A stretch of 14,627 bases of DNA from positions 1 through 14,627 of the forward strand of contig CALYZR010000002.1 in the NCBI GenBank assembly GCA_945610215.1, read 5' to 3'. Below, one piece after another: positions 7,238 through 12,713 of the stretch; position 1 is the stretch's first letter; each line of letters begins with the position of its first letter. Made by a program: the position numbers and the translations under genes. The notes beneath the pieces are model-generated. The model was not told the DNA's origin, made no database searches, and saw only the letters and a program-made list of their open reading frames with translations. This DNA is from an uncultured Clostridium sp. GTDB lineage: Bacteria > Bacillota > Clostridia > TANB77 > CAG-508.

Positions 7238-7267
7238 ATTATACATTATTTTTTGTGTAAAAGTCAA
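7238..7267 (-). promoter_or_regulatory. typA promoter
   Basis: On the minus strand TTGACT (7267-7262), an 18-base spacer and a consensus TATAAT (7243-7238) lie about 40 bases before the typA start codon. It is divergent from the promoter at 7296-7324, with about 28 bases between the two -35 elements. Confidence 0.8.
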
Positions 7268-7295
7268 TAGGTATCGCCTCGTTCTAGCAGAAAAT

Positions 7296-7324
7296 TTGAT
7301 TTTTTTGTAGAAATATGATAAAAT
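7296..7324 (+). promoter_or_regulatory. Promoter of the 141-residue membrane-anchored protein
   Basis: TTGATT (7296-7301), a 17-base spacer ending TGa (extended -10), and TAAAAT (7319-7324) predict a start near 7331 and a leader of about 64 bases. The leader contains a G-rich GAGGGGG at about 7348 with no start codon after it. Confidence 0.72.
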
Positions 7325-7394
7325 AATATTGCAATATGCATTATTTGAGGGGGTTAAACTTTTTAATTTTAAAATACAGAAAGGAACTAATAGC

Positions 7395-7820
7395 ATGAAA
7401 AAGAAAAAGTTTATCCGAATTCTTTTTAGTTTGATTATGATTGGTACAATCGTAGCACTTTCAGTGTTTTTGTTTCAGACTAAGAGTAAGTTGAAAGTAG
7501 CCGAAAGCAAGATTGACTCTTTGTCCTTTGTTGAAGGCGAAGTAGTTGAAAATTCCTCTGGTGGAATCGTAACAGGTTCTCTCAAATCTTGGGTGTTTTA
7601 TACTGATGATTCATTTATAAATGCTCCTAAGATGGGAAAATCTATAAGTTTAATCTTTTGTGAGCTCCATAAGGCTGATTTAATAACAGCTTTCTCAAAT
7701 GATCTTTTTAAAGTTAAGTATTCAAAAAAAGTAATTGTTAAGTCTGGAACTGCAAGCGAGCAAACTTATTACATGGTAGGTGGATATTATATAGCCCCTG
7801 CTTCTGTTGAAAAAAGCTAA
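7395..7820 (+). CDS. Unknown 141-residue protein with an N-terminal membrane anchor
   Basis: I do not recognise this protein. It begins with a Lys-rich stretch (MKKKKFIRI) and a single hydrophobic helix at about 8-27, so it is probably a membrane-anchored or secreted protein with its remaining 110 residues outside the cytoplasm. There is no lipobox cysteine. A short coiled-coil-like segment (29-43) follows, then a beta-rich region from about 48 to 134 with one Cys (89), possibly a small sandwich domain. The reading frame is open from 7329, but AAGGAA sits about 8 bases before the ATG at 7395 and the preceding 22 codons look like untranslated leader. It is a plus-strand singleton with its own promoter and strong terminator, convergent with the 7933-8448 gene. 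Codon use is less AT-biased than typA (one sampled line about 35% GC), suggesting acquisition. Confidence 0.78.
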   Translation: MKKKKFIRILFSLIMIGTIVALSVFLFQTKSKLKVAESKIDSLSFVEGEVVENSSGGIVTGSLKSWVFYTDDSFINAPKMGKSISLIFCELHKADLITAFSNDLFKVKYSKKVIVKSGTASEQTYYMVGGYYIAPASVEKS

Positions 7821-7840
7821 CACCTTTTCCCCCCTCAAAC

Positions 7841-7883
7841 GGCCCCTGTTACGCAAGTAACGCTAAGGGGCCAATTCTTTTTT
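7841..7883 (+). terminator. Strong GC-rich terminator of the 141-residue gene
   Basis: GGCCCCT (7841-7847) pairs with AGGGGCC (7866-7872) and encloses a second small stem GTTAC/GTAAC with a GCAA tetraloop. AATTCTTTTTT follows. The GC-rich stem is unlike the AT-rich terminators of the core genes. Confidence 0.92.
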
Positions 7884-7890
7884 CTATACA

Positions 7891-7928
7891 ACAAAAAAGA
7901 TATCCTCTTTCGAGGATACCTTTTTTGT
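7891..7928 (-). terminator. Bidirectional terminator between two convergent genes
   Basis: A 17-bp stem with one mismatch runs from ACAAAAAAG / TATCCTC through the loop TTTC to GAGGATA / CTTTTTTGT. It has T-runs in both orientations and lies 5 bases after the stop codon of the 171-residue gene. It would end that minus-strand transcript and act as a second stop for plus-strand read-through. Confidence 0.9.
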
Positions 7929-7932
7929 TCAG

Positions 7933-8448
7933 TTAGCTAAGAAGCTCATCAATGCTTTTAAGCAGTCCTGTGTAGTACATCTTCTGCAAGTAAGCAAATG
8001 AAAGATATGCTACTGCCTCATACTGGAATTTCAATCCGCCGCCAGTAAAACCAATGTCTTCCAGCGTAAGATTGTTGTTTCCTGCATCTGCTCTGTACTG
8101 CTCCCACAAGTTTATGCGTTCTACCATTTCCTTGTTGCTAAGCATGTCAGCATAAGAATAACTGCGCGGCAAACCTTCTTCATCAAACCACGTATAAACT
8201 CTGTCTTCCGGTCTTACCTCCGGTTTCCAATTCAGAAGCTCTGCTGCCTCTGGAAACTCTTCAACCAAGTAATACCACTTAGCAAAGGCTTCTTTTGCAA
8301 GAGCAAGCCAGTCTACCTGTTCATCACTTTTGCCATTCATAAAGCTCTTGACGAAGTTTGAAAAATCCCGAAGGGCCTTTTTCATCGCTTCATTGCGCTC
8401 TGCTTCTGCTGCTGCCATTTTTGCTTTCTTACTGAATTTTCCGAACAT
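7933..8448 (-). CDS. Unknown 171-residue soluble helical protein
   Basis: I do not recognise this protein. A strong ribosome binding site (AGGAGG, 7 bases before the ATG), its own promoter and an immediate downstream terminator support a real gene. The product begins with a basic, Ala-rich amphipathic helix (MFGKFSKKAKMAAAEAERNEA), continues as a mostly helical, Trp/Tyr-rich region (DWLALAKEAFAKWYYLVEEF, 46-65), has an acidic segment with VYTWFDEEG (84-92), a Gly patch FTGGG (134-138), and ends with aromatic helices. It lacks cysteine, a signal peptide and membrane segments. Base composition stands out: two sampled 60-base lines (8161-8280) are about 45-48% GC, against roughly 27% in core genes, and GAG, CTG, TTC and CGC codons are frequent. 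It is the clearest candidate in the window for a gene transferred from a higher-GC donor. Function unknown. Confidence 0.82.
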   Translation of the reverse strand: MFGKFSKKAKMAAAEAERNEAMKKALRDFSNFVKSFMNGKSDEQVDWLALAKEAFAKWYYLVEEFPEAAELLNWKPEVRPEDRVYTWFDEEGLPRSYSYADMLSNKEMVERINLWEQYRADAGNNNLTLEDIGFTGGGLKFQYEAVAYLSFAYLQKMYYTGLLKSIDELLS

Positions 8449-8472
8449 ATTTGTTCCTCCTAAAATTTTTTT

Positions 8473-8543
8473 GTGTCTCTGTCTAGCCTAAGATGCAACC
8501 TCTGACACTAAGAGGAAGCATTTAATAAAGCTCATTGGCTTTA
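8473..8543 (-). promoter_or_regulatory. Structured leader with a possible pseudoknot before the 171-residue gene
   Basis: In the predicted ~97-base 5' leader (minus strand) a first hairpin TAAAGC/GCTTTA (8543-8526) is followed by a second, TGC-TT-CCTCT / AGAGG-TT-GCA (8520-8494), with loop TAGTGTC. GTGTC in that loop is complementary to GACAC at 8477-8473 downstream, so an H-type pseudoknot is possible. The fold ends about 17 bases before the AGGAGG ribosome binding site. I match it to no known riboswitch class. Confidence 0.45.
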
Positions 8544-8551
8544 CTAATATC

Positions 8552-8580
8552 AGTATACCACATTATGTAAATTTTCGCAA
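8552..8580 (-). promoter_or_regulatory. Promoter of the 171-residue gene, with an overlapping inverted repeat
   Basis: On the minus strand TTGCGA (8580-8575), a 17-base spacer ending TGg (extended -10) and TATACT (8557-8552). A perfect inverted repeat TAAATTT/AAATTTA (8568-8585) with a 4-base centre covers the -35 and could be an operator or a weak hairpin at the 3' end of plsC. The operator reading is a guess. Confidence 0.65.
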
Positions 8581-8592
8581 ATTTAGCTAGTT

Positions 8593-9189
8593 TTATATTC
8601 TCTCATCTCTTAACTTTACTATTGTTTTCATTAATTCTTCTGTTAGTTTATCCATTATTTCTTTGTTATTTACTTCATCTTTATATTTGCTATAGTAAAT
8701 TGGTTTACCTATATTTACTTTTACTTTTCTAAATGGTTTAAAGTTTCCTTGTACACCTACTGGTACAATTGGTGCATTTGATTTTATTGCAAGCTTTATT
8801 GCTCCATCTTTTGGTTTTATGCCTTTTTCCATTCCATTTCGTGTTCCTTCTGGAAATATCATTAATAGTTCATTGTTCTTTAATATTTTTAAAGAAATTT
8901 TTATGCTTTCCATAGATTTGTTGTTTGCTTTTACTGGATATATTCCATACAAATCTGCTAAAAATCTGAAAAATCTATTTCTAAATAACTCTTCTTTTGC
9001 AAGAGTTTTTATATCTCTTTTGTTCATTGAAATTATTAATGTAGAATCTAATGCATGTACATGGTTTGGGCAAATTATTGCTGCTGTATCTTTTGGTATA
9101 TTTTCTCTTCCTATTATTTTGGGTCTATATATAATTATCATTAAAAATTTATATATTTTTTTTATTATTAATCCTAAAACTTTCTTCAT
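8593..9189 (-). CDS. plsC: 1-acyl-sn-glycerol-3-phosphate acyltransferase (PlsC family)
   Basis: PlsC transfers an acyl chain to lysophosphatidic acid to give phosphatidic acid, the second acylation of phospholipid synthesis, at the inner membrane surface. The 198-residue protein has the four family blocks: I, N42-H43 with D48 (NHVHALDS, the HX4D catalytic dyad); II, YGIYPVKAN (81-89); III, FPEGTR (112-117); IV, IVPVGV (141-146). A hydrophobic N-terminal helix (about 5-20) is a likely membrane anchor. The open frame starts at 9231, but AAGGAG sits 7 bases before the ATG at 9189, so that start is used. The order cmk then plsC on the same strand is common in Clostridia, where ispH and rpsA often follow; here an island of two unassigned genes follows instead. 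The palindromic repeat upstream lies between this start and the cmk stop. Confidence 0.93.
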   Translation of the reverse strand: MKKVLGLIIKKIYKFLMIIIYRPKIIGRENIPKDTAAIICPNHVHALDSTLIISMNKRDIKTLAKEELFRNRFFRFLADLYGIYPVKANNKSMESIKISLKILKNNELLMIFPEGTRNGMEKGIKPKDGAIKLAIKSNAPIVPVGVQGNFKPFRKVKVNIGKPIYYSKYKDEVNNKEIMDKLTEELMKTIVKLRDERI

Positions 9190-9211
9190 TATATTCTCCT
9201 TTTTATAAGAT

Positions 9212-9323
9212 AAATTGTAATTTGTTTTCATTCAGGTGAATTCAGGACAGTCCCCAAAATCCCCCGAATGGGTGATTTTAAGGGACAGTCCCTAGAATTC
9301 CCCCTCACACAAATTACAATTTG
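9212..9323. repeat. 112-base imperfect palindromic element between plsC and cmk (REP/MITE-like)
   Basis: Outer arms AAATTGTAATTTG (9212-9224) and CAAATTACAATTT (9310-9322) are exact inverted repeats. Inside lie GGACAGTCCCC (9245-9255) and GGGACAGTCCC (9282-9292), which can pair with one central mismatch, around a core hairpin AAAATC-CCC-GAAT-GGG-GATTTT (one C/T mismatch). The GGGACAGTCC words resemble intergenic palindromes I associate with REP-type repeats in clostridial genomes; that link is from memory. It carries no reading frame. The cmk stop codon lies inside the right arm, so the element supplies the last codons of cmk. In the cmk-plsC transcript it would fold into a long hairpin. Confidence 0.7.
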
Positions 9324-9988
9324 CTGTTCTTGTTTCTTATTATTTCTATAATTCTATCTACTACTTCATTTATCGTTAAATTTGTTGTATCTACTACTAT
9401 ACTATCTTCTGCTTTTTTTAATGCTCCTATTTCTTTTGCTTTATCATTTTCATCTCTTTTTCTTATATTTTCTATTACTTCTTCGTATGTCATATTTATA
9501 TTTTTTTCTTGATTTTCTTTATACCTTCTTTTTGCTCTTTCTTCTATTGATGCATCTAAATATATTTTTACATCAGCATTTGGAAATACATAGGTACAGA
9601 TGTCTCTTCCTTCCATAATTACATCTTTTCCTTCTGCTAGTTTTCTTTGTAAATTTACCATTTCAAATCTTACTTCATTAATTGAAGAAATTGGAGATAC
9701 TATTTTTGTTACTTCTTTAGAGCGTATTTCTTTTGTAACATCTTTTCCATTTAAAAATATTTTATCTCCATCTGGTAATGGTTCAATATCAATTTTTATT
9801 GTTTTTGCTATTTCTATTATTTTTTCTTTATCTTCTAGTGGAACTCCTTGATTAATACTTTCTAATGCTACACATCTATATGTACTTCCTGTGTCTATAT
9901 TAATTAGCCCTAATCTGTTTGCTACTTGTTTTGTTACTGTTCCTTTACCGCTACCTGCTGGTCCATCTATTCCTACTATAAAACTCAT
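9314..9988 (-). CDS. cmk: Cytidylate kinase
   Basis: Cmk phosphorylates CMP and dCMP to the diphosphates with ATP in pyrimidine salvage and recycling of CMP released by lipid and RNA metabolism. The 224-residue length is typical of the bacterial short form. Features are the P-loop GPAGSGKGT (9-17), DTGSTYR (32-38, matching the family DTGxxYR), the CMP-binding insert with NGKDVTKEIRS (80-90) and VSPISSINEVR (97-107), GRDI (127-130), the LID region around RAKRRYKE (151-158) and VVDTTNLT (198-205). The ATG has GGAG 8 bases upstream. It lies between the P-loop/Asp23 fusion gene (44-base gap) and plsC, probably one operon. Its final codons and stop fall inside the right arm of the palindromic repeat, so the C-terminal tail may differ from relatives lacking the element. 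Confidence 0.97.
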   Translation of the reverse strand: MSFIVGIDGPAGSGKGTVTKQVANRLGLINIDTGSTYRCVALESINQGVPLEDKEKIIEIAKTIKIDIEPLPDGDKIFLNGKDVTKEIRSKEVTKIVSPISSINEVRFEMVNLQRKLAEGKDVIMEGRDICTYVFPNADVKIYLDASIEERAKRRYKENQEKNINMTYEEVIENIRKRDENDKAKEIGALKKAEDSIVVDTTNLTINEVVDRIIEIIRNKNSKL

Positions 9989-10032
9989 TTTTCATTCTCC
10001 TTTTATAGGTGTGCAATCATGCGCCCTACATT

Positions 10033-10899
10033 TTATTCTTGATTTTTTTCTGGTACATGTATTCCTTTTGCTATTATGTCTATATTTTCTACATTCATTG
10101 CTGTTAGATTTTCTATTTCTCTTTTGCATTTTTTCTTAAATTCTTTTAGCGTTTCTACTATGTTGAAACCATATTCGACTATTACTTCTACATATATAGA
10201 TATTCCTTCATTTTCACCTATTTTATCTATTCTAACTCTACTTACTTTATATAATCCTTCTGTTTTTATTACTAGGTATTCTATTATTTGTCTAAACACA
10301 GTATCTGATATTACAAATTTTCCCAAATAACTAAATGTTGGTCTTATTATTGATTTTTCTGATATATATGGTTTTGCATCTTTTCCTTTTGATTTAAATA
10401 TTTGAAGTGGATCTAATATAAATCCAGAAAAATCTTTTTTTATTTCAAATGTAGGTACTGGTATTACATGTTTTCCTTGTGTTTGTCTAATTCTTTTTGC
10501 CTCTTGCATTTCTTCTTCTGTTGCTACATCTGTTATATATATTGTTTCTGTAAGTTCCGGTAATCCTAAATTTTCTCTTATTTTTTTTATCATATTGTCA
10601 GATGTTCCTAAAATTAATATGCTTTCTGGTCTATATTTTCTAAATGCTTTTTTTATTTCATCTGCTTCGTCTTGATTATTAAATAGTGCTTTTTTTACTG
10701 TTTCTATTTTTGTTGCAGCTTTTTTTGCTGAAACACCAGCAATAACTTCATTTTCTTTTATTAAAAGTCCATCATCAATTATATAGTTTATTCCTCTTTC
10801 ACTTGCTACCATTTGTGCTCTATAGCTCTTTCCTGTTCCAGAAGGCCCTACAAATGCATATGTTTTAATTTTACTTTCAATTAGTTTATCTATTATCAT
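10033..10899 (-). CDS. P-loop NTPase fused to an Asp23/Gls24 (DUF322) domain
   Basis: This 288-residue protein has two parts. The N-terminal ~165 residues hold a Walker A motif GPSGTGKS (18-25) and a second strand SILILGTSD (93-101) that could be the Walker B/sensor region. The C-terminal part (about 192-284) resembles the Asp23/Gls24 alkaline-shock domain: GKFVISDTVFRQIIEYL (193-209), then ISIYVEVIVEYGFNIVETL (233-251) and an amphipathic helix ending in IDIIAKGIHV (273-282). Asp23 proteins are small envelope-stress proteins; fusion to an ATPase is less usual. An open frame starts at GTG 10908, but GGAG sits 8 bases before the ATG at 10899 and overlaps the GTG, so 10899 is chosen. It has its own promoter and precedes cmk. 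There is no membrane segment. The role is unknown; ATP-dependent envelope-stress sensing is an inference. Confidence 0.82.
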   Translation of the reverse strand: MIIDKLIESKIKTYAFVGPSGTGKSYRAQMVASERGINYIIDDGLLIKENEVIAGVSAKKAATKIETVKKALFNNQDEADEIKKAFRKYRPESILILGTSDNMIKKIRENLGLPELTETIYITDVATEEEMQEAKRIRQTQGKHVIPVPTFEIKKDFSGFILDPLQIFKSKGKDAKPYISEKSIIRPTFSYLGKFVISDTVFRQIIEYLVIKTEGLYKVSRVRIDKIGENEGISIYVEVIVEYGFNIVETLKEFKKKCKREIENLTAMNVENIDIIAKGIHVPEKNQE

Positions 10900-10920
10900 A
10901 TAATTCACTCCATGGATAGA

Positions 10921-10949
10921 ATTATATCATTTTAGTTTTATTTTGTCAC
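10921..10949 (-). promoter_or_regulatory. Promoter of the P-loop/Asp23-cmk-plsC operon
   Basis: On the minus strand GTGACA (10949-10944), a 17-base spacer ending TGa (extended -10) and a consensus TATAAT (10926-10921). It lies about 20 bases upstream of the start codon and just after the terminator at 10965-10987. Confidence 0.8.
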
Positions 10950-10964
10950 TATTTAGTTGCATAA

Positions 10965-10987
10965 AAAAAGGAGCTATGCTCCTTTTT
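10965..10987 (-). terminator. Terminator of the prepilin-like gene
   Basis: A perfect 10-bp stem AAAAAGGAGC/GCTCCTTTTT with a 3-base loop. On the minus strand it is followed by a run of Ts (7 in total from inside the stem). It begins 2 bases after the stop codon at 10990. Confidence 0.95.
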
Positions 10988-10989
10988 AG

Positions 10990-12558
10990 TTAATCGTTAA
11001 AATATAATATTAATCGATAACCTATATATTCTTGTGTATCGCTTTCTGCAGTTGAATCGTCTGACATCATTCTTGGACTTCCACTTACTCCATAGTATGC
11101 TCCTCTACATATTTTTTCGTTCTCATTTTTTGATTCTGTTGTCCATTCTTGTAAGTTCCCCGCTAGGTCATATATATTATTTGCAGAATAGCTTTCGCTA
11201 CTTCCCGTTGATTTCATTCTTCCCTGTATACTTGTATCATTCCTATAATTTCCCCAACTTGTACTATTAAAAAACACATCTCTAAAAGTCATAGTGTTTG
11301 ATTTAATAAGCCATGTTCCAATACTATTCCATGCTGCTCCACTTGGCAATGCTGATTTTACCCCATATTCATCACTGTTATATTTTGTTTCTGCCTCTGT
11401 TTTTGCATCTGTATATGAAATATTATTTTTTGGAGTATTTTCTTTTTTTACTGTTCCGTCTTCACCCATTTCGTATCTTCCTATATAAAATCCTCCATAT
11501 TTTAAGACATTTACTTCTTCTGGAGTTATATCTTCTGTATCGTAAATTGTCGTTGATGTAGATTGAAGCCAGTCTTTTAAAGCTTCTATTTTTAATTCAA
11601 AAGTTTTCCCTTGATTTGTTGCATAATAATCAGCCAATCCTTCCAATCCTCCAGTACCCAATGCCAGTTTCTCAAATGTTGCTATTATAGTACTAATTCT
11701 CACATATTGCAACCTTGTCACATAAAGTTCTTCTTCTTTTGTTCCGTCCGCATATTCTACTGCCACTTCATAAATACTATTTTTTGCGTCTATTGTTTTT
11801 TCGAAATATGTTTTTCCTTGAACGTCTATTTCTTCGTTATAATCTTCTAAATCCATTATTGTTACTTTTGAAATTGTTTTCTGTCCATCTACTATTATTT
11901 TTAATTTTGGGTTTGTCTGCACTGGAACCCACACAAATTGATTTCCATTATTTCCAGTTGCATTATTTTCATCTAATTGATTATCACTTATTACAATTCC
12001 TGTATTTTTCGTTCCTGTTACATAATAGAATCCTTTTGGAATCGGCACCCCATCTTCTGTTACAGATTTAACATTTTCCCCTACTGTAACTGTTGGTGTG
12101 TCTCCCGTTTCTTCTATGCTAATATCATCTAAAATCAGTTCAAAATGGTCAATATAATCTTCTTCATTATTAATTGCAATTTTCCATTTTGCATTAATTC
12201 CTTTGTATTTAAATAATATATAAAAATTTCCTTCTTCATCTATTTCTGGCTCTTCTTCTACTTTAGAATCTGGATTTTTTTCTTCACCTTCTCCAACAAC
12301 CCTTTTATTTGCTTGAGCTAAAATAGATTCAAGCTCAATATATGCTTCTGGATTTAAATATAAATCCGCATTAAGTTCTGCTGTTATTACATTTAGTTCT
12401 TCAAGTATTTGCTGTTTGTTAGTCTTTCTACTTGCTGTTTTTGCACTTTCAAACAGTCCTCCATTTATTGCTGTTGTTACAGTTACAACAACCAATATTA
12501 GCATTACAATTATTGTTATTATTAATGCTATTAATGTTATTCCTTTTTGCTTTTTCAT
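10990..12558 (-). CDS. Prepilin-like protein with a split FGE/C-type-lectin-like domain
   Basis: This 522-residue protein is probably exported and anchored or assembled by a type IV pilus / pseudopilus system. It starts with a short basic leader ending in Gly (MKKQKG) and a hydrophobic helix (about 7-31) of the prepilin type (ITLIALIITIIVML). The usual Glu at mature position 5 is replaced by Ala. A helical region and an acidic linker (about 88-110) follow. From about 172 the formylglycine-generating-enzyme-like (SUMF1) fold appears: PKGFYYVTGTKNTGIVISDN (174-193) and NQFVWVPV (206-213), then a ~140-residue insertion, resuming at GGFYIGRYE (355-363), SWGNYR (434-439), NNIYDLAGNLQEWT (460-473) and CRGAYYG (484-490) to YIGYRLILY. 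The paired catalytic cysteines of true FGE are missing (only one Cys), so it is more likely a binding domain. GGGGAGG fixes the start at 12558, not 12591. It has its own promoter and terminator. Confidence 0.85.
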   Translation of the reverse strand: MKKQKGITLIALIITIIVMLILVVVTVTTAINGGLFESAKTASRKTNKQQILEELNVITAELNADLYLNPEAYIELESILAQANKRVVGEGEEKNPDSKVEEEPEIDEEGNFYILFKYKGINAKWKIAINNEEDYIDHFELILDDISIEETGDTPTVTVGENVKSVTEDGVPIPKGFYYVTGTKNTGIVISDNQLDENNATGNNGNQFVWVPVQTNPKLKIIVDGQKTISKVTIMDLEDYNEEIDVQGKTYFEKTIDAKNSIYEVAVEYADGTKEEELYVTRLQYVRISTIIATFEKLALGTGGLEGLADYYATNQGKTFELKIEALKDWLQSTSTTIYDTEDITPEEVNVLKYGGFYIGRYEMGEDGTVKKENTPKNNISYTDAKTEAETKYNSDEYGVKSALPSGAAWNSIGTWLIKSNTMTFRDVFFNSTSWGNYRNDTSIQGRMKSTGSSESYSANNIYDLAGNLQEWTTESKNENEKICRGAYYGVSGSPRMMSDDSTAESDTQEYIGYRLILYFND

Positions 12559-12634
12559 TTGTTTCCTCCCCTTTTTATAGCTATTAGCCACATTTTATCT
12601 TTTGTCTTAATCTCATATAAATATTTATATATAA

Positions 12635-12663
12635 ATTTTATTTGATTGTTTCAAATCTGTCAA
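12635..12663 (-). promoter_or_regulatory. Promoter of the prepilin-like gene
   Basis: A consensus -35 TTGACA (12663-12658), a 17-base spacer and TAAAAT (12640-12635) on the minus strand. This is the best -35 seen in the window. It predicts an AT-rich leader of about 70 bases. Confidence 0.85.
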
Positions 12664-12676
12664 TACCATACTTATC

Positions 12677-12707
12677 AAAAAAGAAACAGTTTTGCTGTTT
12701 CTTTTTT
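12677..12707 (-). terminator. Terminator of the processive glycosyltransferase gene
   Basis: A perfect 13-bp stem AAAAAAGAAACAG/CTGTTTCTTTTTT with a 5-base loop, 6 bases after the stop codon at 12714. The minus-strand product ends in a 6-T run. The symmetry would allow termination in either direction. Confidence 0.93.
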
Positions 12708-12713
12708 ATTTAT

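Noticed and set aside
7329..7394. Upstream ATG and 22 extra codons for the 141-residue protein
   Set aside because: No ribosome binding site precedes 7329, it lies at or before the predicted transcription start, and the AAGGAA-led ATG at 7395 begins a typical Lys-rich anchor.
9190..9231. Longer start for PlsC
   Set aside because: AAGGAG for the inner ATG (9189) lies inside the extension, and the extension runs into the palindromic repeat.
9321..10330. Several plus-strand Leu/Phe/Ser-rich open frames opposite cmk and the Asp23 fusion gene
   Set aside because: They are antisense shadows of AT-rich minus-strand genes, with low-complexity composition and no ribosome binding sites.
10990..11530. 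A catalytic formylglycine-generating enzyme
   Set aside because: The fold signatures are present but the active-site cysteine pair is missing; only one Cys is seen near the end.
10990..12558. A complete diversity-generating retroelement
   Set aside because: The fold fits a target protein, but no reverse transcriptase and no template repeat are in the window.
12559..12591. Longer start for the prepilin-like protein
   Set aside because: The strong GGGGAGG site lies within those codons and serves the ATG at 12558, which also gives the short leader expected of prepilins.
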